This document shows positions 28,996-37,571 of a DNA stretch of 41,169 bases, piece after piece. Below the pieces are notes generated by a model. That model made no database searches. It was not told the DNA's origin and saw only the letters and a list, made by a program, of their open reading frames with translations. How positions within the stretch are numbered: position 1 is the first letter of the stretch; each line of letters begins with the position of its first letter. The stretch spans positions 1 to 41,169 of the forward strand of contig CALUPD010000019.1 in assembly GCA_944322605.1 (NCBI GenBank). Reading direction: 5' to 3'. Position numbers and translations under genes: made by a program. Origin of the DNA: an uncultured Bacteroidales bacterium (GTDB lineage: Bacteria; Bacteroidota; Bacteroidia; Bacteroidales; UBA932).

Positions 28996-30351
28996 TTAAT
29001 AATACTTATAAAACAACACTATGGACTCCATTCCCTTGAACAACTGGGACAACAGGTAACTTTCATTAGGAGAATGTATTGTATCTCGCTCAAGGCCGAA
29101 TCCCATAAGCAAAGGATTTATGCCCAATATCTTCTGCAAATCCGCAAGTATGGGGATGCTCCCCCCTCCCCTGTTAGGCACAGGCTCTATTCCATAGACT
29201 TCCTTTATAGCCTTTGACGCAGCCTTGTATACTTTTGAGGAAACCGGGGTGAGAAAACCGTTCCCTCCGTGGCACGGCTTTACTTTCACCTTTACCCCCT
29301 CAGGCGCGATAGATTCGAAATGCTTTGCGAACAACTCCGTAATCTTTTCAAAATCCTGTGCCGGAACTAACCGCATGGATATTTTCGCATATGCTTTTGA
29401 TGGCAATACAGTTTTCGCGCCTTCTCCTGTATAACCTCCCCATATGCCGTTCACGTCAAGGCAAGGCCGGATACCTGTACGTTCCATAGTAGTATAGCCC
29501 TTTTCGCCGCGAACCGCATCCACTCCGAGAAACCTCTTGTACTCGCTCTCATCAAAAGGGGCTTTCGCAAGCATTGCCCTTTCCTGAGGATCAAGTTCTA
29601 TGACATCATCGTAAAAACCCTTGACCGTTATGCGCCCGTTCTCATCTATCAGGCTTGAAATCATGGAGCATAACGCGTTTATCGGATTGACCACAGCTCC
29701 TCCGTAATGCCCGGAATGAAGATCCTTATCCGGTCCGGTGACTTCCACTTCCACATAAGCAAGCCCGCGCATTCCGCAATTTATAGAAGGGACCGACTCG
29801 TCTATCATTGTCGTGTCAGAGACGAGTATGTCATCCGCCCTCAACATTTCCTTATGAGACTCGGCCCATTTGGCAAGGCTTGGAGAACCTATTTCTTCTT
29901 CTCCTTCGAATATGAATTTAACGTTATGGTTCAGTTTTCCCGATTTCACCAGATATTCGAATGCTTTCAGATGCATGAACAGCTGGCCCTTATCATCGTC
30001 AGCGCCCCTTGCATATATTGCTCCGTCCCTTATCACCGGCTCGAACGGATCCGATTCCCATAAATCGACAGGATCAGCCGGCTGCACGTCATAATGGCCG
30101 TAAACCAGAACGGTAGCAGCTTTCTTGTCTATAATCTTTTCGGCAAAAACCACAGGATGACCTTCAGTCTCATAAACAGCCGCATTATCCGCGCCGGCCT
30201 CCAGCAACAACTCTGATAACCTTTCCGCGCACCTGCGCATATCATTCCTGTGCTCTGAAGAAGAGCTCACCGACGGTATCCTGAGCAGGCTGAAAAGTTC
30301 CGACATGAAACGTTCTTTGTTTTTTTCTATATACTCTTTCATATATTCCAT
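28996..30351 (-). CDS. M20-family metallopeptidase (dipeptidase)
   Basis: This zinc peptidase of about 451 residues is probably cytosolic and cuts dipeptides or N-acylated amino acids. The metal-site motifs are VYGHYDVQPA (about residue 83), ARGADDDKGQ (about 114), FEGEEEIGSP (about 150) and a late His region. There is no signal peptide. The longest frame begins with TTG, and the ATG at 30351 (MEYMKEY) or 30342 is more likely. It lies between clpX (25 bases upstream) and pyrF (11 bases downstream), so it may be co-expressed with the Clp system and finish peptide breakdown. That link is inference. Confidence 0.88.
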   Translation of the reverse strand: MEYMKEYIEKNKERFMSELFSLLRIPSVSSSSEHRNDMRRCAERLSELLLEAGADNAAVYETEGHPVVFAEKIIDKKAATVLVYGHYDVQPADPVDLWESDPFEPVIRDGAIYARGADDDKGQLFMHLKAFEYLVKSGKLNHNVKFIFEGEEEIGSPSLAKWAESHKEMLRADDILVSDTTMIDESVPSINCGMRGLAYVEVEVTGPDKDLHSGHYGGAVVNPINALCSMISSLIDENGRITVKGFYDDVIELDPQERAMLAKAPFDESEYKRFLGVDAVRGEKGYTTMERTGIRPCLDVNGIWGGYTGEGAKTVLPSKAYAKISMRLVPAQDFEKITELFAKHFESIAPEGVKVKVKPCHGGNGFLTPVSSKVYKAASKAIKEVYGIEPVPNRGGGSIPILADLQKILGINPLLMGFGLERDTIHSPNESYLLSQLFKGMESIVLFYKYY

Positions 30352-30376
30352 TTTAATATTATTCAACGTATAATTT

Positions 30377-31609
30377 TCACCGTATTATTGTCCCGGTAAA
30401 TTTATCTACTTTTTCTTTTGCGTATTCAAGGCCGATTACAAGTTTCTTGTCCTTGTCCTTTCTTGAAGGAGCCTCATACATGGCATCCAGCATTATGGCT
30501 TCGCATATGGACCTTAAACCCCTTGCGCCCAAATTGAAAGCTATCGCCGTATCCACTATGTAGTCCAATACGTCGTCATTTACATGCAATTCGACGCCAT
30601 CGATTTCGAACATCTTCACGTATTGCTTTATCAATGCGTTTTTAGGTTCGGTCAAAATGGATTTGAGAGCGGTTCTGTCCAAAGGCTTCAAATATGTAAG
30701 TACCGGCAGGCGGCCGATTATCTCGGGGATAAGGCCGAAAGACTTCAGGTCCTGCGGTGCTATGTATTGAAGCAGATCGGACTTGTCGTAAGCTACATCG
30801 TTTTTCTTGTTGCCATAACCTATAACCTTGGTATTCAACCTTTGGGCTATTTTCTTTTCTATTCCGTCGAACGCGCCTCCGCAAATGAAAAGTATATTTT
30901 TGGTATCCACGGCTATCAGTTCCTGCTCCGGATGCTTGCGCCCTCCTTTGGGAGGAACATTGACAACGCTTCCTTCTAGCAGCTTCAACAACGCCTGCTG
31001 AACTCCTTCTCCAGACACGTCCCTGGTAATCGAAGGATTGTCGCTCTTTCTGGCTATCTTGTCGATTTCATCTATGAATACTATTCCGCGCTGGGCCAGC
31101 TCCAAATCGTAGTCGGCCTCTTGCAGCAGTCTTACGAGAATAGACTCCACGTCCTCCCCGACATAGCCCGCTTCCGTAAGGACCGTAGCATCCACTATGG
31201 CAAACGGCACATTCAGCATCCTGGCAATTGTCCTGGCCAACAAAGTCTTGCCGGTACCGGTCTGGCCGACAAGCAGGATATTGGATTTTTCAAGCTCGAC
31301 ATCATCCTTTGGATTATAATTAATCCTCTTATAATGATTGTACACAGCCACCGAAAGGAATTTTTTTGCCACGTCCTGCCCTATTACATACTCGTCCAGC
31401 TTTGCAGTTATCTCTACAGGAGTAAGCAACTTGTAATTTTTCCGCGTTTTTGTTTTTTTCCTATCCAATGTCTGCCTGGCAATGGAATCGGCTTTTGAAG
31501 CGCATTCGCTGCAAATCGAAGCGTACTCTCCTCTTATAAGCAAAGGAACTTCATTCGCATGCCTTCCGCATAAACAGCAAAAATCTTTTATATCGTCCAT
31601 ATTATTCAT
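30377..31609 (-). CDS. clpX: Clp protease ATPase subunit ClpX
   Basis: This AAA+ unfoldase of about 410 residues feeds proteins to ClpP. An N-terminal zinc-binding domain has CCLCGR and CSECAS (about residues 10-38). The Walker A GQTGTGKT, Walker [12 protein letters not shown] and the sensor regions follow. The ClpP-docking loop IGY appears as VIGYGNKK. The pore loop GYVGED is near residue 150. The longest frame starts with TTG at 31615. The ATGs at 31609 or 31600 are more likely starts. It lies 51 bases behind clpP in the usual tig-clpP-clpX order. Confidence 0.96.
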   Translation of the reverse strand: MNNMDDIKDFCCLCGRHANEVPLLIRGEYASICSECASKADSIARQTLDRKKTKTRKNYKLLTPVEITAKLDEYVIGQDVAKKFLSVAVYNHYKRINYNPKDDVELEKSNILLVGQTGTGKTLLARTIARMLNVPFAIVDATVLTEAGYVGEDVESILVRLLQEADYDLELAQRGIVFIDEIDKIARKSDNPSITRDVSGEGVQQALLKLLEGSVVNVPPKGGRKHPEQELIAVDTKNILFICGGAFDGIEKKIAQRLNTKVIGYGNKKNDVAYDKSDLLQYIAPQDLKSFGLIPEIIGRLPVLTYLKPLDRTALKSILTEPKNALIKQYVKMFEIDGVELHVNDDVLDYIVDTAIAFNLGARGLRSICEAIMLDAMYEAPSRKDKDKKLVIGLEYAKEKVDKFTGTIIR

Positions 31610-31660
31610 TCGCAATAAGGATTTACATTAAAAACTGACATGGAGAGCCATATGCCGGCG

Positions 31661-32326
31661 CTATTTTTTTCTCAATATTTCGTCTATCATTCCATACTTC
31701 AAGGCCTCATCGGCTGTCATCCAATAATCCCTGTCCGCATCTTTTTCTATTGTCTTATAAGGCTTTCCGGTATGTTGCGAAAGAATGCCGTACAACTCCT
31801 TCTTCAATTTTATTATTTCCCTTGCCGTAATCTCTATATCCGACGCCTGGCCGTCGGCCCCTCCCATAGGCTGATGTATCATGACCCTGGAATGAGGCAA
31901 GGCAGATCTCTTGCCGGCCGCGCCTGACGCAAGCAGGATAGCCGCCATAGACGCCGACATTCCTGTACATATGGTAGCAACGTCTGATTTTACAAGCTGT
32001 ATGGTATCGTATATTCCCAATCCTGCATATACCGAACCGCCTGGCGAATTAATGTACAGCTGTATATCGGAATTAGAATCGCTCGAATCAAGAAAAAGCA
32101 ATTGAGCCTGAACGATATTTGCGACATCGTCCGTTATGGGAACGCCGAGGAATATTATCCTGTCCATCATAAGCCTTGAAAAAACGTCCATAGAAACCGC
32201 GTTAAGCTGGCGTTCCTCGATTATCATAGGATTAATGTATCCGGATGTCACGGAAGCATATCTTTGCAGGGCAAGGCTGCTTATGCCGACATGCCCTGTC
32301 GCATATTTTTCGAATTCAGATTTCAT
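31661..32326 (-). CDS. clpP: ATP-dependent Clp protease proteolytic subunit
   Basis: This 221-residue serine protease forms the 14-mer chamber. The catalytic serine lies in GMSASMAAILLASG (about residue 120) and the histidine in SRVMIHQPMGG (about 145). The third residue is the Asp of the DRDYWM segment. The N-terminus is longer than the E. coli mature form, as expected for the phylum. The start lies only about 14 bases behind the U-tract of the tig terminator. Confidence 0.97.
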   Translation of the reverse strand: MKSEFEKYATGHVGISSLALQRYASVTSGYINPMIIEERQLNAVSMDVFSRLMMDRIIFLGVPITDDVANIVQAQLLFLDSSDSNSDIQLYINSPGGSVYAGLGIYDTIQLVKSDVATICTGMSASMAAILLASGAAGKRSALPHSRVMIHQPMGGADGQASDIEITAREIIKLKKELYGILSQHTGKPYKTIEKDADRDYWMTADEALKYGMIDEILRKK

Positions 32327-32339
32327 TTTAACGAATTTA

Positions 32340-32376
32340 TAAAAAAACCGGCATAGCTGATTGGACTATGCCGGTT
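32340..32376 (-). terminator. Terminator between tig and clpP
   Basis: Arms of 11 bp at 32346-32356 and 32366-32376 form a perfect stem with a U-tract on the minus strand (32341-32347). It separates tig from clpP. Confidence 0.9.
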
Positions 32377-32384
32377 CAAATATA
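32377..32384 (-). promoter_or_regulatory. Probable clpP -7 box
   Basis: The minus strand reads TATATTTG directly upstream of the tig terminator hairpin. Transcripts started here would begin inside the first arm of the hairpin. No TTTG lies at the usual -33 distance. Confidence 0.5.
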
Positions 32385-32399
32385 GCAATTTTTACAAAA

Positions 32400-33725
32400 T
32401 TACTCGGTCAGCTTGCGCAATTCTTCAGCGCCGATTTCCTTTTCTTCGATTGTCACGACAGTCTTCACATAATCAAGAGTCTTGTCGCTTTCCACTTTTT
32501 CGAAAACCCTGCGGGCTTCGTTTTCATTCTTCAGCATGGATTCGGCATAACTCTTAAGCTGATCTTCCGGAACATTAGGAAGGCCGTACATGGCAAACTG
32601 GTATGAAGCTATGTTCTTGGCCTCGGCTATCATGTCTTCCTTGTTCACGCTGATATTGTTTTCTTTCATTATATACTGGCGTACAAGCTGCCAACGGAAA
32701 TCTTTCAGGAAAAGAGGGAAATCCTTTTCAATTTCTTCCATCGTGAATTTTCCGTCGTTTGTAGTAAAAATCCACCTTTTAAGGAAATCCTCCGGCAATT
32801 TTATTGCAGCCTTATCCATCAAATAATTCCTGGCATCGAGCATGAACCTGTAATCGGACTCGCGGCCATATTCATCGACAAGCCTCTTTTCCACTTCCTT
32901 ATCGAATTCTTCTTCATTATTGACCTTTCCTTCGCCGAAAATCCTGTCAAACGTTTCCTTTACGGGCTTTGCTTCCACAAATGTCTTTATCTCCTTGACC
33001 GTGACTTTGAAGACAGGGTTCAACGAGCCGAGATCCTCTTTCTTCGCTTTCAGGAAATTTGCCCTTTCGCCCTCGTCCTTGAATGCTTCGTTTACATTCA
33101 TTTCAAAGCTTTCCCCTGCTTTCTTGCCAAGGATTTCGTTTTTGAGCTTATCGTCGTTCAATGACCTCAATGAAAGATACGTGCCTTCAATTTTCATGTC
33201 AGGCTGTTCGAGGTCGACTATGATAAAATCGTCTTCCTTTATTTCTTCGGAAGGTTCAAGATTTCCATACTGCTTGAGAAGGTTTGCACGATACATGGAT
33301 TTTTCTTCCGCGCTCGGAACCACCTTATAACGCACTATTTTGTCGTCTTTCGACAACTTCATGTCAATCACAGGGGCAAGAGCCAAATCGAAAACGAATT
33401 CAAAAGACTCGTCGTTGTCCCAATCTATCGCCTTCTGCTCCTTGTCATTCGGAAGAGGCTCGGCTATTATATTGATTTTATTGTCCTTTATATAATTATT
33501 CAATCCTTCAGACAACGCTTCGTTCACGGCTTCTCCAAGAGCTGACTGGCCATGTATTTTCTCGATCAAAGAAATAGGGGCCATTCCTTTTCTGAAACCC
33601 TTTATGTCGGCCTTTCTGCGAAAATCGGATAGGATTTTTCTTTTTTTATCAGCATAATCTTCTTTGGCGATCTGCAAATTCAATTGAATCGTCAAATCAT
33701 CAATGTTCTTCTGTATTACGTTCAT
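32400..33725 (-). CDS. tig: Trigger factor
   Basis: This ribosome-bound chaperone of about 441 residues meets nascent chains. The N-terminal ribosome-binding domain (about 1-120) holds the docking signature as GFRKGMAP near residue 44. The middle PPIase-like domain (about 150-240) is diverged, as usual in Bacteroidetes, and may have no isomerase activity. The C-terminal helical arms end near 440. The longest frame starts with TTG at 33764; the ATG at 33725 (MNVIQKNIDD) matches the family start. It is followed by the terminator and clpP-clpX, the common gene order. Confidence 0.93.
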   Translation of the reverse strand: MNVIQKNIDDLTIQLNLQIAKEDYADKKRKILSDFRRKADIKGFRKGMAPISLIEKIHGQSALGEAVNEALSEGLNNYIKDNKINIIAEPLPNDKEQKAIDWDNDESFEFVFDLALAPVIDMKLSKDDKIVRYKVVPSAEEKSMYRANLLKQYGNLEPSEEIKEDDFIIVDLEQPDMKIEGTYLSLRSLNDDKLKNEILGKKAGESFEMNVNEAFKDEGERANFLKAKKEDLGSLNPVFKVTVKEIKTFVEAKPVKETFDRIFGEGKVNNEEEFDKEVEKRLVDEYGRESDYRFMLDARNYLMDKAAIKLPEDFLKRWIFTTNDGKFTMEEIEKDFPLFLKDFRWQLVRQYIMKENNISVNKEDMIAEAKNIASYQFAMYGLPNVPEDQLKSYAESMLKNENEARRVFEKVESDKTLDYVKTVVTIEEKEIGAEELRKLTE

Positions 33726-33771
33726 ATCTAAATTTATTAATATTTTCCGTATAAACCCGTGCAAGATTTAA

Positions 33772-33799
33772 TAAAAAAACCATCTCTCCGGAGACGGTT
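33772..33799 (-). terminator. tRNA-Leu terminator
   Basis: Arms AACC/GGTT and TCTCC/GGAGA with a small internal loop lie 10 bases behind the tRNA and are followed on the minus strand by seven U (33773-33779). Confidence 0.75.
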
Positions 33800-33808
33800 C
33801 CAAAAACG

Positions 33809-33890
33809 TGCGGGCAAAGGGACTCGAACCCCCACGCCTCTCGGCACCAGATCCTAAGTCTGGCGCGGCTACCAATTACGCCATGCCCGC
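33809..33890 (-). tRNA. tRNA-Leu (UAG)
   Basis: An 82-base class II tRNA on the minus strand has acceptor GCGGGCA/TGCCCGC and an A discriminator. The anticodon loop is CTTAGGA (anticodon TAG). A long variable arm is present. It has its own promoter and terminator. Confidence 0.95.
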
Positions 33891-33906
33891 CTTTAATAAT
33901 CGGATG

Positions 33907-33939
33907 CAAATATATGCATAATTTTCACAATTCTGCAAA
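33907..33939 (-). promoter_or_regulatory. tRNA-Leu promoter
   Basis: On the minus strand TTTG (33936-33939) is followed after 21 bases by TATATTTG (33907-33914), about 16 bases in front of the tRNA. The match to the Bacteroidetes promoter is complete. Confidence 0.8.
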
Positions 33940-33971
33940 TTTTTCTTAATGAGGACCGCGAGCAAAAGAAG

Positions 33972-34748
33972 CTATATCAGGCCGTAATGAGACAAGGCGT
34001 TTCTTACGCCGTCTTCATCCACGGAAGAAGTCACATAATCCGCCGAAGCCTTGACCTTCGGTTCTGAATTTCCCATAGCCACGCCTATCGTCGCGAATTC
34101 CAGCATTTCCATATCATTCCCTCCGTCTCCGAAAGCCATGACGCCGTCTTCCGGAATCGAATAATGCTTCATCATGCTCTTTATGCCTTCTGCCTTGTTG
34201 CTTCCGGACGGTATTATGTCCGTAAATATCGGATTCCACCTCGTCGTCACCGACCCCGACATCCCTCTCATCAATCCTGCTTCGAATTTTTCGTCCATAA
34301 ATGCGACAAACTGAAGAATATCGCCGTAAATGCCCGCATTGCCGGGACTATCTATCTTGGGCTTTGGGAAATTAAGCATGTCGAGCATCTTCAAGACATT
34401 CTCGTCTATCATATTCATGAATATGTCATGCTCGGCCACGAATGCGCATGGAAAAGGATTGGATTTCATGTAATCGGACACATGCGAAACATCCTTTTGC
34501 GGTATTGTGCATTTTCTTATTACGGAGCCGCTGCCGTCAATGCAATATCCTCCGTTCAAGGTCACCATCCCGTCAAATTCCAGCGAACCAAGATTATTTA
34601 TGCAGATAAAAGGACGTCCTGTCGCGATAAACACTTTTATCCCTTTGCTTTTCAAAATGTTGATTGCATCAGCGGCAGAATCCGGAATCTTGTGGGTCTT
34701 AAAACTCACCAATGTCCCGTCTATATCGAAAAATACTGCTTTAATCAT
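33972..34748 (-). CDS. HAD-superfamily (Cof-type) phosphatase
   Basis: This hydrolase of about 258 residues has the HAD core with Cof/IIB cap. Motif I is FFDIDGTLVS at residues 6-15, with the nucleophile and acid Asp. Motif II appears as IATGRPF near 41. Motif IV is MAFGDGGNDMEMLEFA near 207. It should dephosphorylate a small metabolite, typically a sugar phosphate or cofactor phosphate, but the substrate is not predictable. The longest frame begins with GTG at 34754; the ATG at 34748 gives the usual MIKAVFFD start. It follows prmA by 15 bases in one transcript. Confidence 0.92.
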   Translation of the reverse strand: MIKAVFFDIDGTLVSFKTHKIPDSAADAINILKSKGIKVFIATGRPFICINNLGSLEFDGMVTLNGGYCIDGSGSVIRKCTIPQKDVSHVSDYMKSNPFPCAFVAEHDIFMNMIDENVLKMLDMLNFPKPKIDSPGNAGIYGDILQFVAFMDEKFEAGLMRGMSGSVTTRWNPIFTDIIPSGSNKAEGIKSMMKHYSIPEDGVMAFGDGGNDMEMLEFATIGVAMGNSEPKVKASADYVTSSVDEDGVRNALSHYGLI

Positions 34749-34763
34749 TTTCACCGATCAGCA

Positions 34764-35603
34764 CTATTTGGAAAATATCATAGAAGACCACTCGCCTTCA
34801 TTCCTTGCGGAAACATATTTAAAGCCTTTTTCAGAAGCCTCTTCAAGCAACATTTCCCTGTCTTTCACATAAAACCCGCTTATCACCAGCTTCCCTGAAG
34901 CCTTTAATCCGTCATAATACCGTCCCATATCCGCCAGCAGCACATTGCGGTTAATATTGGCCAGCACTATGTCGTAACGGTCTTTCCCTATCATTGACGC
35001 GTCTCCGCAAAAAACATTCAGGCCGGCCCCGTTTACACTCGCGTTCTCTTTGGCGGAATCGGCAGCGATTTCATCTATGTCTATCGCATCGACGGAAGAA
35101 GCGCCCATCTTGAATGCCAGGATAGAAAGTATTCCTGTTCCGCATCCCATGTCAAGGACGGATTTCCCGGCCGGGTCCACATCTTGCAAAAGGGACATTG
35201 CCATCATCATTGTCGTCTGGTGATGTCCTGTGCCGAATGCCATTTTAGGCTCTATCACGATATCGTGTTTTGTTTTTCTGACATTTTTATGGAAAGGAGC
35301 CCTGACACTGAACAGGTCCCCTACGATTATGGGTTCAAAATTGGATTCCCATATCTCGTTCCAGTTCCTATTCTCCACATCTGAAACCTTGCATGTAACG
35401 GAAATGCCGTCCAATGATGAAAACATGCCGGCGATCCTGTCCATTTCTTCCTTGGAATATGCATCCTTGTTTATATAGGCTTTCAAGGCAGGAGGCTCTG
35501 AAATAAAACTCTCGAAACCCGCATCGCCCGCCTCTGCCACTATCCAATCGGAAATATCCTCGCTATAAGGATTTATTACAAATTCAGCTTCTATATAATT
35601 CAT
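34764..35603 (-). CDS. prmA: Ribosomal protein L11 methyltransferase
   Basis: This SAM-dependent methyltransferase of about 279 residues trimethylates L11, the product of rplK in this window. An N-terminal L11-binding domain (about 1-95) is followed by the Rossmann methyltransferase. The SAM-binding motif is VLDMGCGTGILSILAFKMGA near residue 147, and IVLANINRNVLL near 213 carries the catalytic NxN-type motif. The start was set at 35603 (MNYIEAEF), since the codons upstream lie across a terminator and cannot be coding. It pairs with the HAD phosphatase gene. Confidence 0.94.
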   Translation of the reverse strand: MNYIEAEFVINPYSEDISDWIVAEAGDAGFESFISEPPALKAYINKDAYSKEEMDRIAGMFSSLDGISVTCKVSDVENRNWNEIWESNFEPIIVGDLFSVRAPFHKNVRKTKHDIVIEPKMAFGTGHHQTTMMMAMSLLQDVDPAGKSVLDMGCGTGILSILAFKMGASSVDAIDIDEIAADSAKENASVNGAGLNVFCGDASMIGKDRYDIVLANINRNVLLADMGRYYDGLKASGKLVISGFYVKDREMLLEEASEKGFKYVSARNEGEWSSMIFSK

Positions 35604-35623
35604 CTGCAAAACATTTATCCCTG

Positions 35624-35631
35624 CAAATTTA
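35624..35631 (-). promoter_or_regulatory. Probable prmA -7 box
   Basis: The minus strand reads TAAATTTG just behind the U-tract of the tpiA terminator and 20 bases before the prmA ATG. The -33 region falls inside the terminator stem and has no clear TTTG. Confidence 0.5.
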
Positions 35632-35669
35632 TAAAAAAACAGAGGTTCCGCAATATACGGGACCTCTGT
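35632..35669 (-). terminator. tpiA terminator
   Basis: Arms of 8 bp at 35639-35646 and 35662-35669, extendable with further GC pairing, are followed on the minus strand by a run of seven U. It separates tpiA from prmA. Confidence 0.85.
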
Positions 35670-35692
35670 CCGGGGCATTCCCCTCTTACTTA

Positions 35693-35729
35693 ATTCCGGA
35701 CGCCTAATAACCATGACATGGTCCGGAAT
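35693..35729. other. Inverted repeat behind tpiA
   Basis: Arms of 9 bp at 35693-35701 and 35721-35729 lie between the tpiA stop codon and its terminator. There is no U-tract. It may be an RNA-stabilising stem. Confidence 0.4.
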
Positions 35730-35750
35730 ATCCGGCTTTTTCAGTTTGTT

Positions 35751-36506
35751 TTATTTGAAAGATTTTGCAATTGCAATAAAATCATCGGCTTTAAGCGCAG
35801 CCCCACCTATAAGTCCTCCGTCGATATCAGGCTGAGCGAACAATTCTGCTGCATTTGAAGGCTTGCAGCTTCCACCATATAGTATAGGAATGTTTTCCGC
35901 GTCTTTTCCGAACTTGCCTGCCATGGTTTTCCTTATAAAAGCATGCATTTCCTGAGCCTGCGATGATGTCGCAGTCTTGCCGGTACCTATAGCCCAAACC
36001 GGTTCATATGCAATAATGAGCTTTCCTGAAAACTCAGGCTTCATGTTATAAAGCACTGATTTGATTTGCTCTCCTACCACATCGAAATGCTTTCCGTCTT
36101 CTCTGTCAGAGAGTTTTTCCCCTACGCAAAAGATTACAGAAAAACCCGATTCGAAAGCAAGATCCGTTTTCAGATTAAGGGAATCGCTGTTTTCCCCATA
36201 ATATTCCCTTCTTTCAGAATGACCGAGAATAACGAAACTGCATCCTACAGACTTTAGCATATCAATTGAAACCTCGCCTGTATATGCTCCGCTTTTATGG
36301 TCGGCGCAATTTTGAGCGCCTACTTCTACAGCAGTTCCTTTCAATGCCTCCGATACATTATATATGTGCGTAAAAGGAGGAGCGACCATAAGAGTCACAT
36401 CCGAAGGGACATCATTCAATTTCGATGCAATGCCTGAAGCCAATACAACGCCTTCATCCTTTATTGTATTCATCTTCCAGTTGCCTGCGACAATTTTCTT
36501 TCTCAT
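35751..36506 (-). CDS. tpiA: Triosephosphate isomerase
   Basis: This 251-residue glycolytic enzyme interconverts dihydroxyacetone phosphate and glyceraldehyde 3-phosphate. The catalytic residues are Lys in GNWKMN (residue 11), His in ILGHSERR (about 97) and Glu in IAYEPVWAIGTG (about 170). The phosphate-binding end is GGLIGGAALK. The length is standard. It stands alone on its strand between its own promoter (36530-36559) and terminator and is divergent from the FecCD-type permease gene. Confidence 0.98.
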   Translation of the reverse strand: MRKKIVAGNWKMNTIKDEGVVLASGIASKLNDVPSDVTLMVAPPFTHIYNVSEALKGTAVEVGAQNCADHKSGAYTGEVSIDMLKSVGCSFVILGHSERREYYGENSDSLNLKTDLAFESGFSVIFCVGEKLSDREDGKHFDVVGEQIKSVLYNMKPEFSGKLIIAYEPVWAIGTGKTATSSQAQEMHAFIRKTMAGKFGKDAENIPILYGGSCKPSNAAELFAQPDIDGGLIGGAALKADDFIAIAKSFK

Positions 36507-36515
36507 TTCTAATAG

Positions 36516-36546
36516 TTTTAATCGTTTTACAAAATTACTAATTTTG
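36516..36546 (+). promoter_or_regulatory. Promoter of the FecCD-type permease operon
   Basis: TAATTTTG at 36539-36546 matches the -7 box, with TTTT in place of TTTG at 36516-36519 (spacing 19). The start codon follows 18 bases later. It overlaps the tpiA promoter on the other strand. Confidence 0.55.
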
Positions 36547-36559
36547 CAAATATAACAAA
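36530..36559 (-). promoter_or_regulatory. tpiA promoter
   Basis: On the minus strand TTTG (36556-36559) is followed after 18 bases by TAATTTTG (36530-36537), 24 bases in front of the tpiA ATG. Confidence 0.65.
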
Positions 36560-36563
36560 GAGA

Positions 36564-37571
36564 ATGATGAAATTCAAAAAAACATACATCTATATATTAC
36601 TGATATTAACAGCATTAACACTATCGGTAATTGACATTTTCACCGGATCGTCCCTTTTTTCGATAAAAGAGACGGCGCAGGCATTATTCTCGGAAGAAAC
36701 AAGCAGCATAAAGAAAATCATCATAGATTACAGGCTGCCGAAAATTATCGCGGCGATAATAGCCGGAGCGTCGATAGGACTATGCGGGCTTCAAATGCAG
36801 ACATTGTTCAAAAATCCTTTGGCAGATCCGTACATATTAGGCATAAGCACAGGAGCCGGCCTTGGAGTAGCCGTTTTCACGATGGGAATATCGTTTTTCG
36901 GAGTCAGCTGGAATTTCCTGACAAATTTAGGCACAGCCGGAGCAGCATTGGCCGGAGCAGCAGCAATAACAATGGTAATACTGTATATTTCAGGGAAATT
37001 CAAAGATACATTATCTATCCTCGTTTTCGGAATAATGATTTCCGGAATAGGCAGCGCGCTTATAAACCTGCTGCAATACTGGGCGCCCGATCCGGCTTTG
37101 AAAACATATGTGCTTTGGACAATGGGGAGCTTCAGCGGGCTGAACATAGAAGAAGCTTGCACAATGGGAATCCTTGCATTGACAGGCATAATCCTGTCTG
37201 TAACGAATATAAAAAACCTCAATGCGCTGCTGATGGGCAGCGACTACGTATCGGGCCTGGGAATAAACGAAAAACGCATAAGAAAAAAAATTCTCATATC
37301 ATCGACTCTCCTGGCAGGCAGCATCACCGCATTTTGCGGTCCGATAGGATTCTTGGGAATCGCGATTCCCCATGTTTGCAGAATGATATTCAGAACCGCA
37401 AACCATAGGACTCTAGTCCCTGCGACAATACTGGCCGGCATATCGGCAATGCTGGCAACCGACATCATCTCGCAGTCATGCACAAATTCAGGAATAATAC
37501 CAATCAATACAATAAGCGCCATTTTAGGCATACCTGTAATCATCCTAATCATTATCAAAAACAACAAATGA
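36564..37571 (+). CDS. FecCD-family ABC permease (iron-siderophore, haem or cobalamin)
   Basis: This 335-residue inner-membrane permease of the BtuC/FhuB/FecCD family has about 10 hydrophobic segments. Family marks are DYRLPKIIAAIIAGASIGLC (about residue 51), GLQMQTLFKNPLADPYILG (about 72) and, near the C-terminus, GPIGFLGIAIPHVCRMIF. It should work as a dimer with two copies of the ATPase encoded next. The two genes overlap by four bases (ATGA), so translation is coupled. No substrate-binding protein or TonB-dependent receptor gene lies in the window, so the ligand remains open. Confidence 0.94.
   Translation: MMKFKKTYIYILLILTALTLSVIDIFTGSSLFSIKETAQALFSEETSSIKKIIIDYRLPKIIAAIIAGASIGLCGLQMQTLFKNPLADPYILGISTGAGLGVAVFTMGISFFGVSWNFLTNLGTAGAALAGAAAITMVILYISGKFKDTLSILVFGIMISGIGSALINLLQYWAPDPALKTYVLWTMGSFSGLNIEEACTMGILALTGIILSVTNIKNLNALLMGSDYVSGLGINEKRIRKKILISSTLLAGSITAFCGPIGFLGIAIPHVCRMIFRTANHRTLVPATILAGISAMLATDIISQSCTNSGIIPINTISAILGIPVIILIIIKNNK

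Noticed and set aside
35604-35714. N-terminal extension of PrmA
   Set aside because: These codons run through a rho-independent terminator and do not resemble the family.
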